From positions 1,112,310-1,176,309 of the forward strand of contig MU006783.1 in NCBI GenBank assembly GCA_010093635.1: a stretch of 64,000 bases of DNA. Direction: 5' to 3'. Origin of the DNA: Massarina eburnea CBS 473.64. Its lineage: Eukaryota > Ascomycota > Dothideomycetes > Pleosporales > Massarinaceae. The first letter of the stretch is position 1; each line of letters opens with the position of its first letter. The notes beneath the pieces are model-generated. The model was not told the origin of the DNA and made no database searches. It worked only from the letters and a program-made list of their open reading frames with translations. Position numbers and translations under genes: made by a program. Shown here in pieces: positions 9,256-20,100 of the stretch.

Positions 9256-10608
9256 ATGGACGATTTACGATAGATGATGTATACGCCCTAGACTCGCCAT
9301 AGAGGTGAGTATGCTTAATCTAGAACAGATTACAGAGGTCATGTCTACCACAAAGCACCGACTATACTAGCTAGTGACCATGACCTCGTCATCTCGTCCC
9401 AACAAACACATGTATTCCAAGTCCGTGTTTCATGCCAAACACAAGTATCCAACCCCCATGTTTCAGTCCAGACACGACAGACTGGTCATATACCCTCATT
9501 CCGCCCCGCCTCGCCTCGGCCTCGAGGGCTGCTAGAAGGCACGACAGACAGGTACAGCAAAGTGCATCGGACCCGCAATCGAACCTCGATCCGAACCAAC
9601 GATGGAGTGTGGTACATGGGTGCTTTGATCGTGACCCGGCGCCGTGTATTGTATGCGCGCATCGTTCGTCGCCTATGGCACGACAGGCCTGCATGCTGGA
9701 CTAAGATCCATACATACATCACGTAGCCAGCATCATGTCGGCACATGGTTGTACCAAAAGGTAGTTTGTCGTATGTGTGATGAGCGGACGGCGGGACGCG
9801 TTCCGGGGCGTCGTTCTTGGGCATGACTACATATGGTGCGGTGCCTGTCAGTGACACGGCAGCATGTAGACTTTGATCGGATAAAGACAGGGCAGCAGCA
9901 TTTTCTCCAGTCGGCAACGACACCGTGTTATTTGCTCGCCGATCAACAGGCCCTGTGCTACTGCATCGTTATCTAGAACCCACACTCGTACGAGGCATAT
10001 AGACAATGAGTAATCTATAAATCAGTCGAGAATGGTCATGCTTTAGGTCAGGTACATTCAATAGCGTTGTACAAAATGTCACCTATTGTTCACCGCCGCA
10101 AGCCACTGGCTCCCTATCACTTTGTTACTGGTACGGAGACGAGCGGCTCATCGAGGGAGGGAAAAAAAGCAAAAACGTGCATGGATAGGTGACATGTTTC
10201 GATGCCACCTTTCCCCACATAGTGGAAGGGTCTGAGGATGTGATTGATGGAGCAAACTTCCAGCAGACACAGGGTCATTCTTTTTTGTGGTGATGCATTT
10301 TCTATGTGAGGGTGGGCATGTGTGCATCCTATAGACCGTCTATAGGACATGGTAGATCGGGCCACCACGTAGGGAGAGACAGAAAGCACACCGATCAGCG
10401 CTCCTAGCACCCAGATCCCTATACCTTAGCACAAGCAACTTTCAGATCTAAAGTCTCCGAAAACGGGACTGCTCTTTGGACAGTCAAGATACCTTGTGTC
10501 ATGTATGTTGTACAGACGACTCGTGGAACGAGTCATGCACGAATCCCCTCAAGTTCTTCCCCATTGCCCATACTGCTGTATGTCCTCCATGTGCAGAACC
10601 GAGCTGGT
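9256..10608. other. 1.35-kb gene-free interval
   Basis: Lies between the 3' ends of OCT1 (plus) and SFC4 (minus), so it is a convergent interval and contains no obvious promoter need. This makes its length unusual for this compact window. Open frames are short and without family signal. A near-perfect palindrome at 10328-10346 is the only structure seen. A non-coding RNA gene is possible but not shown. Confidence 0.45.
10328..10346. repeat. 19-bp palindrome
   Basis: Arms CCTATAGAC and GTCTATAGG surround one C. It is isolated in the convergent gap between OCT1 and SFC4. Its function is unknown; it could be a dimer-binding site or chance. Confidence 0.4.
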
Positions 10609-13600
10609 TTACTCGATGACAAGCGCTTGTTTCGTAACCCTCATTGCTCCCTCGAAATCTCCACTTAGCATGTAGATAGACTGCATGGCGAACGCAGCCT
10701 CAGTCGCAAAGTCCTCAACCCCAAAGTCATCGTCGCGGCACTTATCCTCCGCCTCTTTCTTCACGCGCTCACTCAGCGCAAGGCAACGCTCATACGGACC
10801 GAGAGCTTGAACCGCGAGGCCTAACCCATGCCACATCCTTCCCATGTTGAATTCAGCTTCGGAGCAGTGAATGGCCACGTTATCTTTAGTCCTAATGTCA
10901 TAGTACCGCGTCATGAACGCGATGCCTTGTCCTATTTGGAACTGGCGATTCTCCGACTGTCGCTTTTGGGCATGTTGGAGGTAGGCAATGCCAATGGAGA
11001 GGTTGATGATGGGGTCGTCGGGCGTGATGGCGTAGGCACGGAAGTAATAGTTCAGAGCTCCCATGTATGTGCCACCTGAGGCAAGTATATGGCCGAAGAG
11101 AGCGAAGAGCGCTGGATCATGGTCTTTGACGAAGTGCAACATGCCCGAACTTAGCACGTGTTGCATCCATTGCGACTTATCGTCTCCTCTAAAGTTGAAC
11201 CACTCCCGATCCTTCGGATCGAGCAGCATGTAGTCGATCGTCTTGATATACCTTAGAAACGCCTTGTGTGCAGGACCGCTTCCATAGCCATCGGAGATCG
11301 GACAGAGACGATTAGCAGCGCTATAGAGACGGATAAGGTCGGTACTGAAAGGGTACCTCCGGAGAAGCTGTCGTATTGCAGATGAGACTTGCTCCGATTC
11401 ATTGACAGCGAGTGCACAAGCTAGGCGGCAAAGAACGAGTTCGAGCGTGTACTTCTTGGACCGGGACATGATGTTGGATTCCATGGCGACGTCGAGTGCA
11501 CTGAAGCAACGTTCCTTTTCATTTTTGCGCGCAAGGTAGAGCGCGTAACGGCCAAATGCATCGGCCCACTTGTCGAAATGAATGCCCCAAAACTCCGTGT
11601 CAACGACTTCAGGATTCTCTTGAAGTGGTCGCTCCTCTCCTCCATCTTCGACTCTATTCGCTTCGACTGCTAGAGCCATCAGAGCGGACTCTTTCCACAG
11701 CTCTCCTTTTCCTACGCGCCGGTAGTAGCCTTGAAACGGATGGCGTCTATCGGTATAGAAAAGCACAAAGGTTGAGAATTCTTCGACGAGTTCCCTGGAA
11801 ATAGACAGATACTCGGACACAGCCGCGTCATCACCATCGTCGGCGAGGCTGCTTAAATCGTCCAAGCGCAAGAAGCTGCTAACAATCTCTCGATGCTGTG
11901 CTCGCCTCGACTTCAGTTCGTCAGCATTTATACTCGCCAATTTTGTAAGCCTGTCTCGGAAGATCTTGTGTTCGATCCTTTCAAGGGACACTTCTGTGCC
12001 TTCTAGCGTCCTGCATACCTGTGGCTGGTCTTCGCTCAACTCTGTCAATGTTTGAGGGCCCACGGTCACTGGCGAAGGTCCCTCTCCTACAGGCAGAAAT
12101 ATTTGCGGCCGAGGAGCGAGCGGTCGGTATCGCCTTCGGTAGAAACCATCACCTTTTGCCGGTCGCTCACCGAGGGGTCCAAGAGAGAGACGCTCGTTCG
12201 GCACAATGCGTTCGTACTCATCGTCGCCCTCGTCCCCGGAATATTGTTCGTTCCCCGTAGCTACCCTCAACTTTGTCGCATGTTTCTTCGCTCGAATTTT
12301 CCTGTCACTACCTTTCCCTCGAGCCTTCTTTCGTTCCGCTCGGAAATATTCAAGGAGTTCGGCGTACCCTTCGTAGCGTACCTTGCGTAACCGCCAAGCT
12401 GACTTGTTCTTGTACACGGTCTCCGCACGCTGTCGGGCTTCAGCTGGAAGTCCAACATCCTCGAAAAACTTTGCTAGTATTGCAAGATCGTCGAGGTTCG
12501 CTGCGTTCCATTGTTTCAATATTCCCACAATATTATCTCCGTTTTCGGGGTCGTTGAGATTCTTATAGCAGGTATAGAGTCCTATAAAGCTTTTAAGCGT
12601 AAATTCATCCTGGCGGTTTCTTAGGAGCGGTTCGTAAAACAGCAATGCCTCTTGGTCATGTCCAGTCGTATGGAGCGTATCTGCCACTTCTCGAAAGACG
12701 TCCGGGTAATCTTGTAAGAGACAGTAAGGGGACTCGTCTTCCGGTTCCAGCATATTGAGATGGTGCTATACTAGTCAGATAGATCGAAAAATCCTGGAGC
12801 ATACACATACCATTGCTTCGTCAAGTTTTGGCGGTGTCTGCCGTAACCGAAAGATCCCCATCTTGACCCTAATCTCCATTGGCAGGCCACCTCCATAGTC
12901 ACGCTTGTTTGAAGTGCGCGAAAACTCGGGAACGGCTACCCGTCGCGGGGTGTCTTCGACGTCGAATTCACGGTCATCCTCCTCTTTGTCCCAGTAGGCC
13001 TCATGCGCCCTTCCCTGTTTCCAGCGGCATAGTGTCTTGAGGCGGGCTAGGGCACGGTCGTAATCACCTGCGCGATCCAGAAGGTCCAGGTATATGTTAA
13101 TCAAGTTCCAGTCCAGTGTCGGATCACTCTTAGAAACGAAATAAGCCACCGAAGTTTCGAAATATTGTGTTATTTTCTTCAGATGAAGCTTGGTCTGTTT
13201 AGGCGATGAAGTCCCCAAGATGGCCATCTGTTTCAGGAGGTCGTACTCGTGCTCATGGCCTTTCATCTTCAGCATTGTCTGGCAGAGCTTGACGCATTTG
13301 GATATCTTGCCGCGCTCAGATTCTAGCGCAAGTTTCCGACTACGGGCGTTGTAGTCGTTAGGGTCAAGCGAAATGGTACCTCTGAGACAAATGAGGCACC
13401 ACTCTACTTTCTTGGCTTCGGTGTATTTTGGGAACTTGACCGAGTCGATGTTCTCAATGCGTTCTAGAATGAGCCACCAGAGGTCCTTGTCGCGCTTCGT
13501 ATAGGCACCTGCAGTCAGAGCTTCAATCGAGGATGGTTCATCGCCCTTGGCGGCATATGCTTCTGAGAGAATGTTCCACGCCGAGAAGATCTCTGGATTC

Positions 13601-14337
13601 ATATGTATGGCTTTTGAAGCATAGTCAATCGCCATATCGTAGTCATGGCTTGTGTACGCTTCGTTCGCCTGCTGTTGAAGTAGCTTGAACTCTGGACCAG
13701 GGTCGGCAACAGCACGAGGACCCCTTCGACCCTTCTTGCGTCCACGTACACCGGTTTTGCGGTTGTTTGGCGCATCGGTACTGCGAAGACCTCCACGACC
13801 CCTTGCAGGACCCCGGCGTCCGCCGCGAGTGGGTGTGTCTTTTGGCTTGCCGCGTTTTGGCACTGGCGCCTCGTCATCGTCGAACTCTCCTTCGATCAGC
13901 ATGTCATCGGGGTCTTCTTCATCCCCCTCCGAAGCGGTATAGTCCTGGTCGATCTCTTCATTGTCGTTCCTCTCCCCGATTTCTTGGAGGATGCGCTCAT
14001 CTTCGCTATCCTCTTCACTTGAAGTTTGGAAATTGAGACCTGTATCAGTGGGCACAATTACCTCGTCGTCGTTCTCGTGACCCGGTGCTGGAATGAAACC
14101 ATCGTGAATGATTTGACCGGGACCAGGTAGGAAAGCATCGCTTAGAGGCTCAGGTCCTGGCCACGCGGGCACAATGGATGGATTATGGTACTGCTGGAAA
14201 AGATGTTGCTGGGGGACAAAAGGCGCAGTCGGTGGATTTGGCGTTGCCGAGAAGCTACCTGCGATGGGTAGGAATCGCTTAGGGTCAGGCGGTGGTCGCG
14301 ACGGCCATTGCGCGTGTTGCTCCCTTCTCGAGCTCAT
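10609..14337 (-). CDS. SFC4: TFIIIC subunit Sfc4/Tfc4 (tau131), TPR protein
   Basis: Two exons, 14337-12811 and 12765-10609, flank a 45-bp intron (GTATGT, CTGAC branch, TATAG). They join in phase 0 as DEAM then HLNMLEPEDESPY, giving 1227 residues. The ATG at 12753 is internal, so the two open frames are one gene. Residues 1-210 are disordered: proline-rich, then a strongly acidic block (EEDSEDERI, DDMLIEGEFDDDEAP), then an Arg/Gly-rich block (RGGRRGPARGRGG). Tandem tetratricopeptide repeats follow, starting at FKLLQQQANEAYTSHDYDMA and resuming in the second half (GTYMGALNYYFRAYAITPDD, FNMGRMWHGLGLAVQALGPY). In yeast this subunit bridges box A binding to TFIIIB recruitment at tRNA and 5S genes. 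Length and domain order fit the family well. Confidence 0.9.
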
Positions 14338-14726
14338 CGTGTTGCGAATGAGGTACGCTCTTGGTGGAGGATTGGTGGAGAGCGCGGGTCAACAATCGAT
14401 CATTGTTTTGCGTGTGCGAGGAGGGTGTTGGCGTTCAAAGTCCAAGGTCAAGTTGACCGCGAAGACAAACGGCAAAAGGCACGTGCGCAGACGTAATAAA
14501 TCACGAGATTAATTTTCGGCAAGATGCAAGAGGATGCAAACGAAAGTTTATAACATAACGAGGGTAGTCGAGGATTGGATTTCCGATGATGTGATCCCAG
14601 CTAAAACGAAAACCCATATACTGTACAGTGTTGAAGACATAGATGCGCCCCCACGACATCGCCCAATGAAGCGCAAAGATGCACACAGCCAGTCCAACGC
14701 CGAGCAATGCAATTGATGAGCCAAAC
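14338..14726. other. Intergenic, SFC4 promoter and SYS1 3' end
   Basis: Both flanking genes are on the minus strand. An 82-codon frame (14749-14501, minus) with a hydrophobic stretch overlaps the SYS1 tail in another frame. I take it as chance. Confidence 0.5.
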
Positions 14727-15388
14727 TCAGACGTTGTCGTCCCCTGCACTCATGCCGACCATTTCATACTCGCCCGCGCCCTCTCTTCCCCGCCCTCTCC
14801 CCCGTCCTCTACTTTCATCCGCTCCATCCGCTCCGGCCGAGCCGCTGGGCTGTCGCGCCGTGGTCTTGGTGCCAAAGTTGATGGGCCGCAGTTCTCGCCA
14901 CTGGCACGCCCATACTCCTAGGCTTGTCATGACGGACGCGCTGCATATCTGCAGCGCCCACCAGAAGAAGTTCGCGGGTATCGCATGCGAGTACAGGGAG
15001 GTGACGATGAGGTGGATGAAGTGGATGGTGAGCGCGAAGTCAAGGACGAGTTTCGAGCGCGCGATGAGCAGCAGAATAAATACGGCGCTGTTCAAGTCAG
15101 GCTTTGGGAGCAGGGTTGCGACGGGAATATGGCTGCCTACCATGTGAGACTGTTCAGCACCCAGACAAGCCCCAGTGTCCATCCCACGGTGGTGTCGCCA
15201 CGAAGCGTGCGCCAGCTGAAGAGCAGGTCGATGTCTATCTCCTTTCCGGCGACCAGGGCAGTGAAAATGATGAGGACAGCGGCGCAGGCATAGTAGGCGA
15301 GCTGCAGGACGACGATCTGGGAGAGGATGCGGGTGGGCGAGAGATCCGCGAGCGCGCCGGGGCGTGGAGGACGGCGGCGGCGTGGCAT
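14727..15388 (-). CDS. SYS1: Golgi membrane trafficking protein Sys1
   Basis: Two exons, 15388-15141 and 15087-14727, are split by a 53-bp intron (GTAGGC to AACAG). The joined codon TG|C gives cysteine in NSLTCAVFILLL, the conserved spot in this family. The product is 202 residues, the usual length. It begins MPRRRRPPRPG and has four hydrophobic spans (IVVLQLAYYACAAVLIIFTA, TTVGWTLGLVWVLNSL, LDFALTIHFIHLIVTSLY, NFFWWALQICSASVMTSLG). The conserved CQWRELRPINFG ends the core, and the tail is Gly/Arg-rich. Sys1 is the Golgi receptor that recruits Arl3/ARFRP1. Neither open frame alone looks like Sys1; splicing restores it. COA6 is divergent, 252 bp away. Confidence 0.9.
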
Positions 15389-15640
15389 GAGCCTGGAGGA
15401 GTGTCGTTATGATGGGTGCATGTGTGTACGGTGTCGTGTGGGTGTGTACCTGAAGGTGTAATGTGTCGGAAAGCCCGGTGCTGACTCGCGCGGCACGAAG
15501 GAGCGTGCCAAGTCTTTATTGGCTGCAGCATCATTATCTCCGCAAGCTCTGGCAATTGACCAGCCCGGGCACGCTTTGCATCTCCCCACCGCAATCGTCC
15601 CTCACCACCACACGACCCCCATTACGCACCGCACTGCACC
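15389..15640. promoter_or_regulatory. Shared divergent promoter SYS1 / COA6
   Basis: 252 bp between the two start codons on opposite strands. The COA6-proximal part is C-rich with CACC repeats (15595-15640). No specific site was assigned. Confidence 0.5.
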
Positions 15641-16051
15641 ATGGGCTGGTTCTCATCAGCCGAGACCGACGGCGTCAAGAAGACCTCGGGCGGTGCCTTT
15701 GCGTCTCCCTCCCGGACAAACCGGGCGAAATGCTACGAGGCTCGCGACGCCTTCTTCGAGTGCCTCGACCGCAACAGCATCCTGGATAGCATCAATTCAA
15801 AGGACGGCAGGGCGGCCACGGCAAAGGCATGCGGGGACTCGGATCTGGTCTTCGAGAAGAACTGCGCGCACAGCTGGGTACGGCTGCTCGATCTTGGCCC
15901 ATACGCACGCTAACTATCCGCACAGGTGGAGTACTTCAAAAAACAACGAGTGGTCAACTACAAGAAGGAATTGACCATCAAGAAAATCGAGGCGGAGGGC
16001 GGCGAGGTCAACATGATTCCGCCGCAACTGCCTATAGGGAAGAAAGCATAG
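15641..16051 (+). CDS. COA6: Cytochrome c oxidase assembly factor 6 (CHCH)
   Basis: Exons 15641-15877 and 15926-16051 join across a 48-bp intron (GTACGG, CTAAC branch, CACAG) in phase 0 as HSW then VEYFKKQ, giving 120 residues. The cysteine spacing is diagnostic: CX9C (KCYEARDAFFECL) followed by CX10C (ACGDSDLVFEKNC), the pattern of Coa6 rather than the twin CX9C of Cox6b. The protein acts in the intermembrane space in copper delivery to Cox2. The intron falls between the last cysteine and the lysine-rich tail (YKKELTIKKIEAEGGE). Reading through the intron would end the protein shortly after the CHCH fold. Confidence 0.9.
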
Positions 16052-16533
16052 AGCACGTCCGTAGTCTAGCGCTGTACAACATGTATACTATTAATGCACT
16101 GACGCTGCCTGGATTGACACCATATCGAACTGTTGGATGTATTTGCACTTTGCATAATAAGAGCCACATCATGTCGTCATTACTCTTTCGGACTAGAGGA
16201 CTCCATCTACCCTTGTATCAGACGCGGGATAGTCCAAGGCCATGGCGTGTAGCACCACAACGTCGTTGCATCCACGCATCCACGCATCCACGATCCCATC
16301 TACCACCTAAAAGGTAAGCTACAGAATGACAGATGTCGGATTAAAGCGCAGCGCTAACAGCACTTTCGAGCCAAATCCCTGGCTACCAAAATATCTTTTC
16401 ATTATCATTGGATGGATCGTAATCTAATGTGCCGTGCTCCAACTCAAAAACCCACCAACGCCAAACACAGATTGCCGAGCTTTTAGTACGATTCCCGCCT
16501 GCAGCCTCTGATCTCATCCATCGCATTCGGGTT
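16052..16533. other. Convergent intergenic interval
   Basis: Lies between the 3' ends of COA6 and the PARG-like gene. It contains a short CATCCACG run (about 16268-16295) and otherwise nothing I can support. Confidence 0.5.
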
Positions 16534-17496
16534 TCAATACTGTCCCGGTCGGCGATCCGGCTGCCGTATCGGAAAGATTGTGGTGGGATCAAACACATTC
16601 CTGAAGATTTCGAAATCCGAGTCACCTTTTGGAGGGGTTAGCGTTATGATGCTCTCGATTACGAATGCCACGTCGGTGAAGGCGCCCTGGAATTCCGCGT
16701 CTTTGAACAGGAGATCCTTCCACATCATTGCCACTTGTTCGGTTGGATTCCTGAAATGGGGGCCCAGGCCGAAGGCGCCCACCACGAGGTTTCGGTGCCC
16801 GCAATAGGATGCCAGCCGGAGAACGGTCCTCATCTTTTCCTTCATGAGTTCCTGCTCTTGCGTGAACGAATATCGCGTCTGTGACTCGTCTAGCTTCGGT
16901 CTCCGTACAGGGGCAACTGAAATGACGGGAAGAGACACAATCTCGCCAGCCGCAAAGGTCGCATAGTCTTCCTCTGGTCCCGATCGAAACACAACTAAGA
17001 CAGTCAGTATTTTCTTCTTCTGCCAACGCGTATCAGACTTACAAACTTCTGGCGAGTATATGCCCCCTCTCTGTGGTATCGGGTAGAAGGTCTCCTCCCT
17101 TCCTATCTGCGCGTTCCAAGGCATAGTCAAGGCCTGCACGAGATTGCTCCTCCGAGCGAAACACTCTTCTGGTGCCATGAGCCCAGACTCCCAATCACCA
17201 CCTGCTCTTTTCTCGTTCGCCGTATTGACGACCGGTATTCGCTTGCAGTTTCGATGTGCGGGGTCCTGGGTTGCCGTCTGGTACCAGCCCAGGGCATGAT
17301 TTACAGGATCGCCTTCCAAGACTGCCACGCGAATCCGCTGGTGTGATCGTCTGTCAGGGCTGATTTTGATGGCCGCCGATTCCGGATAGAGGTAGGAGGT
17401 GGTCGCAGTTTTGACAAAGTTGGACCAAATGTAAGGCAGCCATCTTCGCTTTGCTTCGGCCGCTATCTCGGATGGCTTTGATTTTGAAGGAGACAT
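16534..17496 (-). CDS. Microbial-type PARG-like macrodomain protein (TIGR02452/DUF2263)
   Basis: Exons 17496-17043 and 16994-16534 flank a 48-bp intron (GTAAGT, CTGAC, CTTAG). Joined they read IYSPEVFVFRSGPEED, 304 residues. The intron is a multiple of three and has no stop, so an unspliced 320-residue product is formally possible. Family features are VVNTANEKRAGGDWESG (residues about 88-104), the YSPEV/VVFR strand pair, and CGHRNLVVGAFGLG followed by FRNP (about 235-255). These match the TIGR02452 group, whose catalytic domain is related to bacterial-type poly(ADP-ribose) glycohydrolase. It likely removes or reads ADP-ribose, but the substrate is unproven. No signal peptide or transmembrane segment. 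Confidence 0.8.
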   Translation of the reverse strand: MSPSKSKPSEIAAEAKRRWLPYIWSNFVKTATTSYLYPESAAIKISPDRRSHQRIRVAVLEGDPVNHALGWYQTATQDPAHRNCKRIPVVNTANEKRAGGDWESGLMAPEECFARRSNLVQALTMPWNAQIGREETFYPIPQRGGIYSPEVCKSDTRWQKKKILTVLVVFRSGPEEDYATFAAGEIVSLPVISVAPVRRPKLDESQTRYSFTQEQELMKEKMRTVLRLASYCGHRNLVVGAFGLGPHFRNPTEQVAMMWKDLLFKDAEFQGAFTDVAFVIESIITLTPPKGDSDFEIFRNVFDPTTIFPIRQPDRRPGQY

Positions 17497-18353
17497 GCTG
17501 GCATGCTGGCCCTACGGACGAATGAAGATATAGGCCAGGCGCTGAAAACGAAGTGAAGACAACAAGCGCCGAATCAGAACGGACATGAGGAAGTAAGGGG
17601 AAGTTGGAGGGAGCGTGCTTCGTTCATGTGTGCAGTAGGTGTGATAGAGACAGGACTATAAACTAGTTTTGCGAGTCAGGCTAGCAGGGCTGTCCCTTCT
17701 TCCTAGACAGGAGGCATGTCCTAAGTCTCAAACGTAGGTGGTGCCACGCCGCTGAGAGCAAGTACACACCGCATCAAGGCTTAAGTTGCGGCCACAAACA
17801 CAGCAATCTTGGATACGCACAGGGTCCGGGAACGGCAGCGTCCGCAGCAGTGACACCCTTTGTGGCCTTTGCCCGGACACATCCTGGTCAGTGGAAACAA
17901 CACACGAACTCGAAGCGGCAGATGTCATTATTGGGAACGATCTTGTAGGCTTCCACCCTAGCGATCTACAGCGCAGGCTGGCCAGATCTTGCGCCATCCA
18001 GATGGCCCCGATCCTGAGTCCCTGGCAGCCCGATCCTGCAGGAGGCGTGGTTACAGCAAGCCATGGGTTCTGGCGCCGGCCCACGATCCGGCATGCAGGA
18101 AGTGATTGCAACTCGGCGGTTGGCGATGTCGCACAGTAGCCCCAGATCTGATCACGAAGTGCTTTTGATGTTGGCGGACAGAGGTCGTTGGACTCTGGAG
18201 TGACACGTTTGACGACCCGATTAACGAGTCCACAGAGCCGGTGTCGTGTCCGAGCGCGCGCGGCCCAAGCTCCCAGCTAATCGTGCTAATCGTGCTCATG
18301 TCCGTCCTTCGCGAGCTTCAATAATCTCTGACCAGAGCAGACGACACCGAATA
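17497..18353. other. 857-bp divergent intergenic interval
   Basis: Between the start of the PARG-like gene (minus) and mitochondrial AsnRS (plus). Overlapping frames on both strands near 17728-18139 have no family signal and no codon pattern that convinces me. It probably holds two promoters. Confidence 0.5.
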
Positions 18354-20100
18354 ATGCTGGTTGCGTGCCAGTCATCCATGCAGTCGTTGAGGCGAGCGCG
18401 CGCCTTCCGTCTTCCCCGACGCTTCTTTCCCCTTGCAAATGCCTATGGTAGTGCTCCCGCCCCGGCGCCCTGGGCGTGTCGAGCACGGTACGGCTCAACA
18501 CTCTCCCCGCCGACTATAGCTACGCTGCTAAGGCAGACCCCGCCGCCACTGGCCACGCTGCAGCCTCCCTCGTCTGGTGAGACCCTGACGCTCAATGGCT
18601 TCGTACGCAGCGTGCGGAAGCAGAAGCGAGTTGCATTCGCCGCCATCGGCGACGGCTCGTCGTTGCAGACGGTGCAGGCCGTCTTGACGCCCGAACAGGC
18701 CGACGGGTCAGTGCCAGACTCGGCATTAGATGGTGATGGGTGAATGCTAAAACGGGCCAATAGCTTGTCGACGGGGATGGCGGTAGCAATTGGCGGCCGC
18801 TGGACTCCCTCGCGTGGAAGTGAACAGTCCCACGAACTGCAGGCCGAGACGGTTCGCATCCTGGGGGAGAACGACGCTACTGTGAGTACAGCACTTGCAT
18901 CCGGGCCACAGCGGTCTCCAGGCTAAGTGTCTCGTGACATTCTAGACCTCCCCGCTCCAAAAGAAATATCAAACGCAGGAGTACCTTCGCACGTTTCCTC
19001 ATCTACGGTCACGACTGCCTTTCAACTCCTTGCTTTTGAGGCTAAGGTCTCAGGTGACGGCACAAGTCACCAGCTACTTTGCCAACCACGGTTTCATCCA
19101 AGCCCATCCGCCAATTATCACGTCTTCGGACTGTGAGGGTGCCGGCGAAGTGTTCACCGTAGCGCCCGAACCATCGCAACCGTCCGAGGATGCATTCTTT
19201 GGCTCTCCCAAGTACCTCACAGTCTCCAGCCAGCTCCACTTGGAAGCACTCGCCCAGTCCGTTGGCAGAGTCTGGTCCCTATCACCCACCTTTCGTGCTG
19301 AGAAGAGCGACACGGCTCGTCACTTGAGCGAGTTCTACATGCTGGAAGCGGAGCTCGCCTTTGTGGAGAAGGTATCCAACGTCATGGACGTCGTGGAAGC
19401 CATGCTGCGCACCGTTGCAACTGACTTGCAATCTTCGCACGTTGGAAAAGAAATGCTCGAGTCTCGAGAACGGCACCACAAAGAGGACGACACATGCGTG
19501 TCTCACACAGTACTTGCACAGCGATGGCAGGGGCTCGTCGATGGGCCGTGGCCCAGAATCACTTACAACGACGCTATACAGCACCTAAAGGAAGCCATTG
19601 GGGCCGGCACTGCCGAGTTCGAATTCACTCCAGGCGAGGGAGACGGTCTCCAGACCGAGCATGAACGCTATCTGGCCGAGACCGTTGGACGGGGCGGGCC
19701 GGTTTTCGTCACCGACTATCCTCGCAACATCAAGCCATTCTACATGGCCCCATCAAACGAGGCTACAGACGAGGCTACAGACGATGCACAGAAGGCGCAG
19801 ACGGTGGCATGCTTTGACCTCCTTGTGCCGGAGATCTGCGAGCTGGTGGGGGGTTCTATGCGTGAACATCGGCTGGCGGAGCTTCTAGACTCCATGGAAG
19901 AGCACGACCTAGCATCAGCTTCCACGGCACATGTATCTGAAGGCTCGCTGCAGTGGTATCTGGACCTGCGGCGATACGGAAGCGTTCCCCACGGCGGCTT
20001 TGGGCTCGGATTCGACCGACTTTTGTGCTACCTCTCAGGGGTCGGCAACATCAGAGACGTCGTCAGCTTCCCGCGGTGGCATAAGCGGTGCGACTGCTGA
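18354..20100 (+). CDS. SLM5: Mitochondrial asparaginyl-tRNA synthetase
   Basis: Three exons: 18354-18706, 18764-18881 and 18946-20100, 541 residues. Intron 1 (57 bp) has the weaker donor GTCAGT; joining gives QADGLSTGMAVAIGG. Intron 2 (64 bp, GTGAGT to TCTAG) joins GENDAT to TSPLQKKYQTQEYLR. An in-frame stop (TGA at 18741) in intron 1 confirms that splicing is needed. The Arg/Ala-rich N-terminus (MQSLRRARAFRLPRRFF) is a presequence. The OB-fold domain is GETLTLNGFVRSVRKQKRVAF. Class II motif 2 is FRAEKSDTARHLSEFYMLE, and motif 3 is GGFGLGFDRLLCYLSG. The organellar origin call rests on the presequence and on the close fit to Slm5-type enzymes. Confidence 0.92.

Noticed and set aside
14501..14749. 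82-codon minus-strand frame with a hydrophobic stretch
   Set aside because: It overlaps the SYS1 C-terminus in another frame, begins inside it and has no family signal.
17728..18139. Overlapping frames on both strands in the PARG-AsnRS gap
   Set aside because: Neither has recognisable motifs, a convincing start context or splice partners.
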